NCBI GenBank assembly: GCA_035943635.1
Contig: DASZBX010000105.1
Location: 186,001-250,000, forward strand
Reading direction: 5' to 3'
From: DASZBX01 sp035943635
GTDB lineage: Bacteria > Actinomycetota > Actinomycetes > Streptomycetales > Catenulisporaceae
Length of the DNA: 64,000 nt
Under the pieces are notes generated by a model that was not told where the DNA came from, did no database searches, and saw nothing but the letters and a program-made list of their open reading frames with translations. Both the position numbers and the translations under genes were made by a program. This document shows positions 28,006 through 37,500 of the stretch, piece by piece (the stretch's first letter is position 1; the number at the start of each line of letters is the position of its first letter).

Positions 28006-28622
28006 TGATTCCCCTTCGAATCAGACGTCGAGTTCTCGGGTGGGTGGAAGGTTCCCGGCAGAGTATGGAGGAATTCGACCACGTATACCAGAGTTCGATG
28101 AGGGATCCGCGGAAAAATCATGACATCGGGGGCGGGGCGATGATCCGGGCTGTGCGGCGGGTGGGGAATCGGGCAGGTCAGGGCAATGATTGAGCCGGGG
28201 CGAGCCGGGGCGAGCCGATGGACAGAGGCCTGATCCGCCGTGAAGGCACCGGCGCGCGGGACCGATGCGCCCGGCGCCGGATCGTAGGTGGGGCAACGGT
28301 TTGCGGTTCGCTCCCGCGCAGGGGTACGACGCGACTGGCGCACGGTGGGACGGATGGAAGCGCGCCTCAGCGGAGTGCGCGGGAGCCCGAGCCGGGCCGA
28401 GGTGAGCGGAGCCGAGCGCAGCCGAGCGGAGCTGAGTCGGAGCTGAGTCGGGCCGGAACAGGGTCGGCCAGGCCGAGTCGGGCTCAACCGGCAGAGCTGA
28501 ACCGAGCCGGAACCGGTTCGGTCAGGCCGAGTCGGGCCTAACCGGGTTTACCCGGCAGAGCCGAACCGGGCCGGGGCGGCGCCTGCCTCAGCCCCGATCC
28601 CAGCCCCAGCCCCGACTCAGAC
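28006..28622. repeat. Gene-free region with degenerate GAGCCG-type repeats
   Basis: No gene is supported in these 617 bases. From about 28370 to 28610 the plus strand is built from slipped copies of GAGCCG/CGAGTCGG units. A longer unit of about 60 bases (GGCCGAGTCGGGC, then AACCGG, CAGAGC, GAACCG) appears roughly twice, near 28435-28500 and 28500-28575. An earlier run of GAGCCGGGGC copies lies near 28190-28220. The open frames seen here are low-complexity artefacts. The region forms the 3' flank of the lipoprotein gene, so its transcript would fold strongly. Confidence 0.65.
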
Positions 28623-29333
28623 TCACTGGTTCGGCCCAGTACTCCCGGGCACGAACGCGGACGCATCCAGCGTCCCGCTGGAACACACCGTCACGCCCGC
28701 ACCATTCGTCCCGATGATCTGCGCGACCAGCTGAGTCGTGTTGTTCGGCGGGGTGATCTGGATGTAGTACGACGCGGGCTCGCACGGCCCGGACGTCGGC
28801 TCGGTGCCGACCGGCATGTCGTAGTCGAACTGCACCGTGCTGGCCGCGGACTGCCCGTTGGTCAGCGTGACCAGGGTCTTGGGCGGGGTCTGCGGCGACC
28901 AGACCGCGTGGCTGGCCTGGCTGTCCTGGTTCTTGTCCTCCAGCTTCAGCCCCGGGAAGCCGTAGATCGTGCAGGTGTGGCCCGAGGCGTTGGTCAGCAC
29001 GATGTTGAGCTGCTCGTGCCCGGTCGCCTGCGAACCGGAGACCACGGTCGCGGTGTCGGTCAGGTCCGCGACACCGCACTGCGGGACCGCGGGGTTGGTG
29101 GTCGCGGAGGGGGTGGCGCCGGGCGCGCTCGCGCTGGTCGGCGCGCCGACGCTCGCGGACACGCTCGGCAGGGTCAGCTGGTCGGTCGACGCGCCGAAGC
29201 TGGGCGAGGCCTGCCCGGTGCTGCTCGCGGACGGGGACGAGCCCGAGTTGCCGGTGCAGCCGGCCACCACGCCCGCGGTCAGGGCGCCGGCGGCCAGCAC
29301 GCCGCCGATGGCGTACTCGGTCTTACGGTTCAC
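28623..29333 (-). CDS. DUF4232-type lipoprotein
   Basis: A 236-residue lipoprotein if started at the GTG at 29333 (MNRKTEYAIGGVLAAGALTAG), which has a GAAAGGAAG ribosome site five bases upstream. The signal core ends in VVAGC, a perfect lipobox. A Ser/Ala/Pro-rich spacer leads to a DUF4232 domain from about residue 95 (PQCGVADLTDTATVV, LNIVLTNASGHTCTIYGFPGL, PCEPASYYIQITPP). The function of DUF4232 is unknown; it is a common extracytoplasmic beta-sandwich of actinomycetes. The frame is open upstream into the anti-sigma-like sequence, so the cell may also make a longer product. It belongs to the sigma-factor cluster. Confidence 0.82.
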   Translation of the reverse strand: MNRKTEYAIGGVLAAGALTAGVVAGCTGNSGSSPSASSTGQASPSFGASTDQLTLPSVSASVGAPTSASAPGATPSATTNPAVPQCGVADLTDTATVVSGSQATGHEQLNIVLTNASGHTCTIYGFPGLKLEDKNQDSQASHAVWSPQTPPKTLVTLTNGQSAASTVQFDYDMPVGTEPTSGPCEPASYYIQITPPNNTTQLVAQIIGTNGAGVTVCSSGTLDASAFVPGSTGPNQ

Positions 29334-29648
29334 GGAACTTCCTTTCGCAGGGTCCAGCGGGGCGGCCGCGGACGGGCAGGTCGATCGGCCGAGCGACACC
29401 CCGGGCAGCACGCCGCCGGCCACCAGGCCGCCGAACACCAGCGCGGCGCCGACCAGCGAGGCGGTTGCGGCGGTCATCCGGCGCCGGACCTTGCGCCGGT
29501 GCGCGCGGACCAGGACCCGCTCGAAGCTGTACGGCGGCGACGGCAGCGGCACCACGTCCTCGGCCCAGCGGCGCAGCTCGGCGTCCAGGGCGGCGTCCGC
29601 GGGGCTCGGCGGAATCCCCGCGTTGCCCTCGTCATCGGGCTCCATCAT
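28623..29648 (-). CDS. Anti-sigma-like membrane ORF, in frame with the lipoprotein
   Basis: The frame opens at the ATG at 29648, which overlaps the sigma factor's stop and follows GGAGG. It encodes EPDDEGNAGIPPSPADAAL, then ELRRWAEDVVPLPSPPYSF, a basic patch RRKVRRRM and a transmembrane helix (TASLVGAALVFGGLVAGG). This is the layout of a small anti-sigma or sigma-linked membrane protein of about 105 residues. No stop codon separates it from the DUF4232 sequence, so the full product would be 341 residues with two hydrophobic segments. The lipoprotein's own ribosome site and lipobox argue that it is also made separately. Either a stop was lost or this is one fused protein. No zinc-binding HxxxCxxC motif is seen. 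Confidence 0.5.
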   Translation of the reverse strand: MMEPDDEGNAGIPPSPADAALDAELRRWAEDVVPLPSPPYSFERVLVRAHRRKVRRRMTAATASLVGAALVFGGLVAGGVLPGVSLGRSTCPSAAAPLDPAKGSSVNRKTEYAIGGVLAAGALTAGVVAGCTGNSGSSPSASSTGQASPSFGASTDQLTLPSVSASVGAPTSASAPGATPSATTNPAVPQCGVADLTDTATVVSGSQATGHEQLNIVLTNASGHTCTIYGFPGLKLEDKNQDSQASHAVWSPQTPPKTLVTLTNGQSAASTVQFDYDMPVGTEPTSGPCEPASYYIQITPPNNTTQLVAQIIGTNGAGVTVCSSGTLDASAFVPGSTGPNQ

Positions 29649-30193
29649 GGGGCCTCCGTCAGTGCCTTGCGCAGCAGCGCCCGCGCCTGGAACAGGTCGC
29701 TCTTGACCGTACCGGCCGGGCGGCCGGTCAGCCGCGCGACGTCGGCCAGGGCGAAACCGGCATAGTAGTGCAACAGCACCGGGGTGCGCAGCCGCTCCGG
29801 CAGGGACTCGACCACGCTGCGCAGCTCGACCTCGCCGCGGGCCGAGACGCTCTCCTTCGCGGTCGCCGTGACCAGGCGCATCGCGGTGCGTTCGCGGCGG
29901 GTCCGGCGCCAGTGGTCGTGGATCAGGTTGGTCGCGATCACGTAGAGGTATCCCACCGGGTCGTCCACCTTGCGCAGCTTGCCGATCAGGCGGGTGAAGG
30001 CCTCCATGGCCACCTCGTGCGCGGTGTCGTCGTCGTCCACCAGTTTGCGGCACCAGCCGGCCAGCCGGCCGTAGTGCGCGGCGAACAGCTCCGCGGCCAT
30101 CCGCTCGGCGTCGACCGGGCGGCGCACGGACAGCCGTGCCGAGGAACCGGCCAGGTCCGGCGAGCCCCGGCCCGGGAAATCCTCAGACGCCAT
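29645..30193 (-). CDS. ECF RNA polymerase sigma factor
   Basis: About 182 residues from the ATG at 30193 (MASEDFPGRG); a GTG at 30220 would add nine. Region 2 covers LFAAHYGRLAGWCRKLVDD, AHEVAMEAFTRLIGKL and the promoter-melting/-10 helix VGYLYVIATNLIHDHWRR. Region 4 is ESLPERLRTPVLLHYYAGF with the -35 recognition helix RLTGRPAGTVKSDLFQAR. It would direct polymerase to a small stress or envelope regulon. Its stop overlaps the start of the membrane ORF downstream, the usual sigma/regulator coupling. One GGAAC element lies upstream on its strand near 30461-30465, but I find no convincing matching -10, so autoregulation is only possible. Confidence 0.9.
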   Translation of the reverse strand: MASEDFPGRGSPDLAGSSARLSVRRPVDAERMAAELFAAHYGRLAGWCRKLVDDDDTAHEVAMEAFTRLIGKLRKVDDPVGYLYVIATNLIHDHWRRTRRERTAMRLVTATAKESVSARGEVELRSVVESLPERLRTPVLLHYYAGFALADVARLTGRPAGTVKSDLFQARALLRKALTEAP

Positions 30194-30601
30194 GCCCACC
30201 CCGATTGCCAGCACACTCACCCGACTGTTCCGATCCCGCGCAGCACGATCTTGCGCGTACCAGTCCGGTAGATGGCGTCCGGGCCCGAAACGGTTCCGTG
30301 GCCCGCGGATCCGCCCGCCCGGACCCTTCCGGCCACGCCCCCGGCCGGCCGCGCGGCGCAGGCCGCAGCGCCGGGACGCGGACCGGGCATGAAACCACCG
30401 TCGTTCCTCACAGCTCCTAGGACCGGCCGGACCGGAATCCGGTTGTCACGATCCCATAACGTTCCTGCCCCGGCGATGACGATCTTGGCCGGATGTCAAT
30501 GACTCGATGCATCGGGCGCGAAGATGGAAACGCAGTTTTCATGTCGCGTCCTTACCATGCGCTCAACGGACGGACTCTCAGGGAGAAGGTACTAGAAAGT
30601 C
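30194..30601. promoter_or_regulatory. Divergent sigma/permease intergenic region
   Basis: A 408-base gap. No gene is supported. 30440-30600 is less G+C-rich and should hold the promoters of the ECF gene and the permease. I looked for a purine, TPP or other riboswitch ahead of the permease and did not find conserved cores. AGGGAGAAGG at about 30580-30590 is near the permease start. Confidence 0.4.
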
Positions 30602-32068
30602 GTGACAACCGAAGCGAGCCCCATAGTCGGGGCGACCGAAACACGCACAGGATCCTACGGAACGTCGATCACGACCGTGGAGCCCGGCGGCGCCGAGTTC
30701 ATCCCCCTCGACGAGCGGCACGGCCGTCCGCTCAATTTGTTCTGGACGTGGACCTCGCCCAACTTCGAGTTCGCCACGGTCTTCGTCGGCATCATCCCGA
30801 TCATCTTCTTCAAGGAGACCTTCACCCAGGCCGTCCTCGCGATCGTGTTGGGCACCCTGCTCGGCTCGCTCGCCCAGGCCTTCCTGTCCGCGCGCGGGCC
30901 GCGCTACGGCGTGCCGCAGATGATGCTCAGCCGGATCTCGTTCGGCCGGTTCGGCAACATCCTGCCGGCCGGGATCAACTCGCTGGTGGCCGGCGTCGGC
31001 TGGTTCGCGGTCAACTCGGTCAGCGGCGCGCTCGCGCTCAACGCGCTGACCAAGTGGCCGCAACTGCTCTGCCTGGCCCTGATCAGCCTGGTCCAGATCG
31101 TGGTGGCCTTCTTCGGGCACAACCTGGTGCAGAGCTTCGAGAAGTTCGCCTTCCCGGTGCTCGCGGTGATCTTCCTCGTGGTCACGGTGATCCTGATCAG
31201 CAAGGCGCACACCCACATCGGGCCCAGCTACTTCGGCACCGGTTCCGGCGGGACCGGCGGCTTCCTGATCAGCCTGGGCGCCACCTTCGGGTACGCGGCC
31301 GGCTGGAACCCGTACGCCTCGGACTACACCCGCTACCTCAAGCCGGACGAGAAGGGGGCCCAGGTCGGCGCGTTCGCCGGACTCGGCGTGTTCCTGTCCT
31401 GCGTGGTGCTGGAGATCGGCGGCGCGGCGGCGGTGGCGGCCACCCCGGCGGCGGACTGGTTCGACAACCCGACCGCGTCCTACGTCGGCGGGGTCACGCA
31501 CTGGCTCGGCGACCTGGCCCTGCTCGCGATCGCGCTCGGCGCCATCTCGGCCAACGTGCTCAACGTGTACTCCGGGGCGCTGTCCTTCACCACCCTGGGG
31601 ATCAAGATCCCGGTGTCCGCGCGCCGGGCCCTGGTGGCCGCGGTGTTCGGCGTGGCCGGCTTCCTGCTGGCCTGGTCCGGGCTGAAGGACGCGGGCGAGA
31701 AGTACAACAACTTCCTGCTGGTGATCGCGTACTGGATCGGCCCGTGGCTCGGCGTGTTCTTCGCCGACCAGTTCCTGCGCCGGCGCCAGTCCGTGCAGGA
31801 GCTCAGCGCTTTGATCACGGACCGCAAGCACAACCCGTGGCTCGGCGCGCTGGCGATGGCGCTGGGCATGGCGATCTCCATCCCGCTGTTCTCGAACCAG
31901 AGCGACTTCACCGGGACCCTGGCCAAGAGCCACCCGGCCCTGGGCGACCTGACCTTCGAGGTCGGCTTCGTGATCGCCGCGCTGGTCTACCTGGTCGGCT
32001 TCCGGTTCCTCGGGTCGCGCCCGGCCGCCGCGGAGTCGACGGACATCCCGGCGGCCGAGACGATCTGA
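30602..32068 (+). CDS. NCS1-family purine/cytosine permease
   Basis: A 488-residue nucleobase:cation symporter of the NCS1 family. It starts at a GTG, has a polar N-terminus containing IPLDERHGRPLNLFWTWTSPN, typical of cytosine/purine permeases, and about twelve hydrophobic segments through residue 470. Conserved pieces include GPRYGVPQMMLSRISFGRFGN and GYAAGWNPYASDYTRYLKP. It probably imports cytosine, a purine or a related compound with a cation; the exact substrate cannot be read. No nucleobase catabolic gene is adjacent. It is divergent from the ECF sigma gene and ends before a strong hairpin. Confidence 0.9.
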   Translation: MTTEASPIVGATETRTGSYGTSITTVEPGGAEFIPLDERHGRPLNLFWTWTSPNFEFATVFVGIIPIIFFKETFTQAVLAIVLGTLLGSLAQAFLSARGPRYGVPQMMLSRISFGRFGNILPAGINSLVAGVGWFAVNSVSGALALNALTKWPQLLCLALISLVQIVVAFFGHNLVQSFEKFAFPVLAVIFLVVTVILISKAHTHIGPSYFGTGSGGTGGFLISLGATFGYAAGWNPYASDYTRYLKPDEKGAQVGAFAGLGVFLSCVVLEIGGAAAVAATPAADWFDNPTASYVGGVTHWLGDLALLAIALGAISANVLNVYSGALSFTTLGIKIPVSARRALVAAVFGVAGFLLAWSGLKDAGEKYNNFLLVIAYWIGPWLGVFFADQFLRRRQSVQELSALITDRKHNPWLGALAMALGMAISIPLFSNQSDFTGTLAKSHPALGDLTFEVGFVIAALVYLVGFRFLGSRPAAAESTDIPAAETI

Positions 32069-32087
32069 CCCGGGTGCGCGGTACGAG

Positions 32088-32128
32088 GACGCCGGCCGGC
32101 TGCGGGAGTTCCGCGGCCGGCCGGCGTC
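32088..32128 (+). terminator. Terminator after the permease
   Basis: Perfect 13-base arms GACGCCGGCCGGC (32088-32100) and GCCGGCCGGCGTC (32116-32128), with more pairing possible in the loop (TGCGG/CCGCG). Confidence 0.85.
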
Positions 32129-32207
32129 GTCCGCGCGGGCAGAACGGCGCCACCCGGCCTGCCCCGGCGCGCGAAGGCGATTCATCAAGACGCGGACTCC
32201 ACCGAAT

Positions 32208-32768
32208 TCAGCATTCGGAGTGCGAGGTGCGCCGGACGACCTCCCACAGGGCCGGATACGCGTCGCGCACGGCCCGGTCGAGATAGCTGAGCACCAGCTC
32301 GGCGGCCGGCAATGCGGGCCGCTCCGGGGCGGGCGGCACGGCCCAGACCACGGCCTGCGGACCGCCCCAGCCGGCGGCAGGCAGCGGCAGATCGCCCCGG
32401 TCGCGCAGCAGCAGCTCTATCCCGGCCCCGCGCCACAGCTCGACCGGCCCGGTGTCCAGGGCCGAGCTCTCGCCCAGGTCGACCAGGAAGCACATCCGGC
32501 CCAGGCCGTCGAGCACGGGTCCGGTCGCGGCCGGGCGCCGGCTGATCCGCTCCAGCGCGGCCACCCCGACCAGGGCGGGCAGGTCCAGCGTGCCGATCCG
32601 GCCGGGGCCGCCGAGCACCAGATCCACCCGGGCTGCGTCCGGGCGGCCCCGGACCGGCTCCCGGTCCTCGTCCGGGCGGGCCCGGCAGACCCAGCCGAAC
32701 CGGTCCCAGTACCAGTCGATCCGGCTCTGGACCGGTCCGCCGTCCTGTACGGAGAGCATGTTCTTCAT
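32208..32768 (-). CDS. Protein of unknown function
   Basis: A 186-residue cytoplasmic-looking protein; I do not recognise the family. It begins MKNMLSVQDGGPVQSRIDWY, has no signal peptide or membrane helix, and is rich in Leu, Gly, Pro and Arg. Stretches such as LGRMCFLVDLGESSALDTGP, LPLPAAGWGGPQAVVWAVPP and AELVLSYLDRAVRDAYPALW have the hydrophobic pattern of a folded alpha/beta domain. Codon use is typical. It is divergent from mshB, with a TTCAC/GTGAA dyad in the shared gap. Confidence 0.65.
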   Translation of the reverse strand: MKNMLSVQDGGPVQSRIDWYWDRFGWVCRARPDEDREPVRGRPDAARVDLVLGGPGRIGTLDLPALVGVAALERISRRPAATGPVLDGLGRMCFLVDLGESSALDTGPVELWRGAGIELLLRDRGDLPLPAAGWGGPQAVVWAVPPAPERPALPAAELVLSYLDRAVRDAYPALWEVVRRTSHSEC

Positions 32769-32787
32769 AACCGTCAGTCGCCCCTTT

Positions 32788-32804
32788 CTTCACCTTGAGT
32801 GAAG
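32788..32804. promoter_or_regulatory. Inverted repeat in the mshB control gap
   Basis: CTTCACCTTGAGTGAAG is a 17-base dyad with six-base arms (CTTCAC/GTGAAG). It lies between the divergent orphan gene and mshB, 20 bases from the orphan start. Its half-sites resemble those of the dyad at 51818-51833. An operator role is inference. Confidence 0.4.
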
Positions 32805-32875
32805 ACGGTCCCGGCGGGGTTGGCGATACGGAGAGTGCGGACTTCTACCGGACCGCTGACCGTACGCTGGACGGT

Positions 32876-33814
32876 ATGAACGCCCGTGCGCACCACCAGT
32901 CCCAGGCACACCACGCGCTCGTGTTCGTCCACGCCCACCCGGACGACGAGACCCTGAACAACGGCGCCACCATGGCGAAGTACGCCGCGCAGGGCCACCG
33001 GGTCACCCTCGTCACCTGCACTCTCGGGGAGGAGGGCGAGGTGATCGGGCCGCAGCTCGCGCACCTGGCCGCGGCCCGGGAGGACCGGCTCGGCGAGTAC
33101 CGGGTGACCGAGCTCGCGGCCGCGATGCGGGCGCTCGGCGTGGAAGACCACCGTTTCCTCGGCGGCCCGGGCCGGTACCGGGACTCCGGGATGATGGGCA
33201 CCGCGGCCAACGACAAGCCGGGCACCTTCTGGCACGCGGACGTGGAGCTCGCGGCGGGGGAGCTGGCCGAGGTGCTGCGCGAGGTGCGTCCGACGGTCCT
33301 GGTCACGTATGACGAGTCCGGCGGCTACGGCCACCCCGACCACATCCAGGCCCATCGGGTCGCGATGCGCGCGCTGGACCTGGCGGCCGACCCCGGGCAC
33401 GCCTCGCCGGCCGGGCTCGCGCCGCACGAGATCGCGAAGGTCTACTGGAACGTCACGCCGAAATCGCAGCTGCGCGCGAGCCTGGACGCGCTGCTCGCGG
33501 CCGGGCCGCCGGTCGGGTTCACCGCGCCCGCGCCGGTGGACGAGCTGCCGATGGCCGCGGCGGACGAGACCGTGACGGCGATCGTGCCGGCCGGGGAGTA
33601 CCTGGCCGCCAAACAGGCCGCGATGCGCGCGCACGCCACCCAGATCAGCGTCGCCGAACCCTTCTACGCGCTGTCCGACAATGTGGGCTTCCTCATCCAG
33701 CCGGACGAGTGCTACCGGCAGGTGCGCGGGCCGCGCGGGTCGCTCGCCGCGGTCGGCGGCGGGCCCGGCGAGGTGGAGCTCGACCTGCTCGCCGGGCTGC
33801 CCGAGGTGAAATAG
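32876..33814 (+). CDS. mshB: Mycothiol GlcNAc-Ins deacetylase
   Basis: A 312-residue PIG-L-family zinc deacetylase. MshB removes the acetyl group from GlcNAc-inositol, the second committed step of mycothiol synthesis. The zinc motif AHPDDE is at residues 20-25 and the third ligand is in YGHPDHIQAH. TLVTCTLGEEGEVIGPQLAHL matches the MshB signature (the Mca paralogue at 46.7 kb instead has TCTGGERGDVLNP). The start is taken at the ATG at 32876, just before the conserved HALVFVHAHPDDE; GTG 32795 is possible but adds an unmatched extension. It is followed after nine bases by a membrane protein gene. Confidence 0.93.
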   Translation: MNARAHHQSQAHHALVFVHAHPDDETLNNGATMAKYAAQGHRVTLVTCTLGEEGEVIGPQLAHLAAAREDRLGEYRVTELAAAMRALGVEDHRFLGGPGRYRDSGMMGTAANDKPGTFWHADVELAAGELAEVLREVRPTVLVTYDESGGYGHPDHIQAHRVAMRALDLAADPGHASPAGLAPHEIAKVYWNVTPKSQLRASLDALLAAGPPVGFTAPAPVDELPMAAADETVTAIVPAGEYLAAKQAAMRAHATQISVAEPFYALSDNVGFLIQPDECYRQVRGPRGSLAAVGGGPGEVELDLLAGLPEVK

Positions 33815-33823
33815 GTCCGGGAC

Positions 33824-34333
33824 ATGGAGCAGAATGCAGCAGTGACTGTGGATACCAGCGGCCGCCGGACGGCCCGGGAAACGGGCGGAGCCGCGGCCGG
33901 GCCGAAGGCCGCCAGATGGGCCCTGACCCTGCTGTGCCTGCTGGCCGGGGCGGGGGTCGGCCTGGTCGGCGGGTTCTGCCACCGGGACCGGGCCGAGCTG
34001 CTCGGGGTGGACTGGCCGGTCGGCCTGGTCTACGCCTTCGCCGGGCTGGCCGCGGTCTACCTGGTCCTGGGCGAGCTGCCCGGGCTCGGCGCCGGCTGGC
34101 GGCCCGGGCGGCTGACCGCGAGCGGCGCGGCCGCAGCCGGCTGGCTGCTGGTGGTGCTGTGCGTGACCTATGCCGGTCCGCCGCCGGGTTTCGCTCTTAA
34201 GGGTGATGTCGTGCTTGCCGACGACTGGATCTCGACCGGCTACCTGATCGGCGGGATGCTCCTGGCCACGGTCGCGGTCTACCGGTCCTGGCTTGCGGTT
34301 TTGGAACTGAGGCTGGCCGCGGTCAAGCGCTGA
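33824..34333 (+). CDS. Four-helix membrane protein downstream of mshB (DUF6113-like)
   Basis: A 169-residue membrane protein with about four hydrophobic helices (WALTLLCLLAGAGVGLVGGF, VGLVYAFAGLAAVYLVLGEL, GAAAAGWLLVVLCVTYAG, YLIGGMLLATVAVYRSWLAV). A protein of this kind commonly follows mshB in actinomycetes and has been called DUF6113; I assign that name tentatively from position and shape. The gene begins nine bases after mshB, so the two are cotranscribed. No function is known. Confidence 0.75.
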   Translation: MEQNAAVTVDTSGRRTARETGGAAAGPKAARWALTLLCLLAGAGVGLVGGFCHRDRAELLGVDWPVGLVYAFAGLAAVYLVLGELPGLGAGWRPGRLTASGAAAAGWLLVVLCVTYAGPPPGFALKGDVVLADDWISTGYLIGGMLLATVAVYRSWLAVLELRLAAVKR

Positions 34334-34339
34334 CCGCGG
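34317..34339 (+). terminator. Hairpin over the stop codon of the mshB operon
   Basis: CCGCGGTCA and TGACCGCGG form a perfect nine-base stem with a five-base loop; the right arm begins with the TGA stop. It is a likely end of the mshB transcript, although no U-run follows. Confidence 0.5.
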
Positions 34340-34508
34340 GCGGGCGGGCGGCGCGGACCGGATCCGGGGTGGTCCCCCGTGCTGATGGAAATCCCCGGCA
34401 ACCAGCCGCAAGGGTGCGACGATCACAGTATGGTGCTCGGCAGGACACGGTGGGTGACTGAACCGCCGGTCGAGTTGGCCGTGGCTACCCGGAAGGTTCG
34501 TTGGCGCT

Positions 34509-37500
34509 GTGACCGAGAATGCTGGGCGCGATCTGACTGGACTCGCGCCGTCCGAGCCCGGGCCATATGATCAGCACCCTGAATCGTATGGCTCCCGGCC
34601 GCCGCGCCCGGACGCGGATCCCGCCTCGCCGGACCCCTACGGCACCGACGGATACGGCGCGGACGGCTACGGGGCCGACGGATACGGCACCGACGGATAC
34701 GGCGCGACCCCGTACGGGCCGAACTCGTACGGCCGGAGCGGCCGCGGCGGCGGGCCGGCGTACGGCACGGACTCGTACGGCTCGGATTCGTACCCGAGCC
34801 CGTTCGGCTCGGACTCGCTCGAGGCCGACCCGTATCCGGCCTCGGCGTTCACCGGCGGCCGGTCCGCCCCGGACCAGGCCTTCCCCGACCTGTCGCAGTC
34901 CGGCGGCTTCCCGACCACGTCCCCGGGGTATCCGGACCCGTACTCGTCGGATCCGTACACCGGCCAGGGCGGCGGCGACGGGTCGGCCGCCGAGCCGCTG
35001 GAGTTCCCGCCGTTCCCCGAACAGGCCGCCGCGCCGACGCCGCCCGCCCCGCCGACCCCCCCCGCGCCTGCCGCGCCGCGGCCGCGGCCGCCGGCGTCCG
35101 GCCGGCCCGGCCAGCCCGCGCAACCCGCGTCCGGCCAGCCCGCGCAATCCGCCGCGGCCGCCCGGCCCGGCGCGGCTCCCCCCGCCAACTCCGGCGTCCG
35201 GCTGTCCAGCGACGCCGAGGCGACCGCCCGGCTGCGGATCAAGCTGCCCGCGGAGAAGCCGCAGCCGTCCACCAGCCTGCGCCCGCACGCCTCCTGGGAG
35301 GACCGCGAGGCGGACCAGTCGGCCCTGCCCGAGGGGGTGCCCCGGCCCAAGCTCGGCATCAACGAGGCGGCCGAGTTCGCCCGGCACCGGGCCTCCCCGG
35401 CCCGGACCACCTTCCTGCCCTCGGAACTGGCCGCGCTGACCACGGCCACCCTGGTGGTCCCGCTGCCGCCGGACGCCCGGCCGACCTCGGCCCTGGTCAC
35501 CACCACCCTGCCGCCGAACATGGCCGCCCAGGCCAACGCCGCGCTGCTGGCCGGCGCCTTCCAGGACACCATGGAGGAGATCTTCGGGATCGACTTCGAC
35601 GCGGTGTCCCGGGCCGAGGTCGGCCTGGCCGCGGCCGAGGACCCCCGGCGGGCGGCCCGGCAGGCCGCGTCCGGCTGGGTGGCCGAGTCCTTCGGCGCCC
35701 CGGCCGGGGTACGCCGGTCCGGGCAGGTCCCCGGCCAGGCCGCCGGGCCGGGCGCCGACCGGGACGCGGACCGGTACGCCGAGCAGTACCCGCAGCCGGG
35801 CTCCGAGCCGTTCGCCGGCCGTCCGGCCGAGACCGGCCGGGCCGAGCCGTTCCCCGACCCGCGGTACGCGTCCGGGCCGGTGGAAACCGGCGAGGTCGTG
35901 GCCCTGCCCGCGCTCTCGCCCAGCCCCGACTTCGGCGGCCGCTACGGCGTGCCCACCCAGCAGGCCAGCTTCCGGGCCCGGCCGGCCGCGCACCCGGCCG
36001 CCCAGGACCCGGCCCGGCACGCCCTGGCCCTGCGCTACCTGGGCGGGATCTTCCACGACTCCACCGGCGAGTCCGCCTACCTCGAGGCCACCGGCGCACC
36101 CGGCCCGGTCCGGACCGGGATCGGGCCCGGGGACCGGACGGCGAACCCGGGCACCGGCGCCCTGGCGATGTTCGGCGCCGACGCGCCGACCGAGCAGTTC
36201 GCCCGGATCCGGCCGGCCGACCCGGCCCGCCGGCCCGCGCCCGGGCCGACCCCGTCCCCGCACCAGGACCGGCAGCCGCAGCAGGTCCAGCAGGTCCAGA
36301 CCCGCCCGCGGCCCGCGGCCGCGCCGCCCGGCCCGGACCGCTCCCAGCCGTCCCGGCCGGCGCAGCCGTCCCGGTCCGCCGCGGCCCAGACCCCGGCCCG
36401 GTCCCCGGCCGCGGCCCGCCCGCCGGCCGCCGAAGAGCCGGCCGTGCCCCGGCCCCGCCGCGCGCACGAGGCCCCGCGCCGGGCCGCCGACCCGAAGAGC
36501 CGGCGCCTGCGCCCGGCCGGCCGCCACCGCGCCCTGACCGTGCTCACCCTGCTGGTCGCGGCCTTCGCCGCGCTCTACGGGATCGCCCTGATCATGGCCG
36601 GCGGCGTGCTCGGCGGCACGGTGCCGGAGGGCACCACGGTCGGCGGGGTCTCGATCGGCGGCCTGAGCCCGTCCGCCGCGCGCGCCGCGCTGACCGCCGC
36701 GCTCGGCCCGGTCGCCGCCCGGCCGCTGCAGATCCGGGTCGGCGGCTCGGCCGAGACGGTCGACCCGGCCGCCTCCGGCCTGTCCTTCGACGCCGACGCC
36801 ACGGTCGCCCGGGCCGGGCACGGCCGGACCGACCCGTTCACCGTGATCCCGGCCCTGTTCGGCTTCGGCACCCGGATCGACCCGGTCGCCGCGGTCGACT
36901 CCGCGGCCCTGACCAAGTCGCTGACCGCGCTGGCCGGCTCGTACGACGTGCCGATGGTCGAGGGCGAGATCACCTTCACGGCCGGCCGGCCGGTCGTGGT
37001 CGCGCCCGCGCCGGGCCGCTCGTTCAGCGTGCCGGCCGCCTACTCCCTGGTCACCGCCGCCTACCTGCACGGCAGCGCCCCGATCGTGGTCCCGGAGCAG
37101 GACCTGGAACCGAAGGCCACCCCGGCCGCGCTGCAGGACGCGCTGGAGAACATGGCCAAGCCGGCCGTCGCCGGACCGGTCACGGTGATCGCCGGCTCGG
37201 TCCGGACCGTGCTGAGCCCGACCCAGATCGGCGACGCCACCGTGATCGCCCCGGACGCCACCGGCGACCTGGTCGCCGAGGTCGACGGGACCAAGCTGCG
37301 CGCGGACCTGAGCCCGCAGGCGCTGGCCCAGGAGCAGCCGGCCGCCGACGCCTCGTTCGCGGTCCAGGACGGCAGCCCGGTCCTGGTCCCCGGCCACGAC
37401 GGGATCGGCTTCGCCCCGGCCGCGCTGGCCGGCGCGCTCGCCCCGGTGCTGACCTCGCCGCCGCCCCGGTCGGTCACCCTGCAGGCCGGGGACCTGCCGC

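Noticed and set aside
28218..28541. Open frames in the repeat-rich region
   Set aside because: They consist of Arg/Gly/Glu/Ala runs produced by the short repeats and have no ribosome sites.
30500..30601. Possible riboswitch before the nucleobase permease
   Set aside because: No purine, TPP or preQ1-type conserved core was found; the segment is too short and lacks a matching multi-stem layout.
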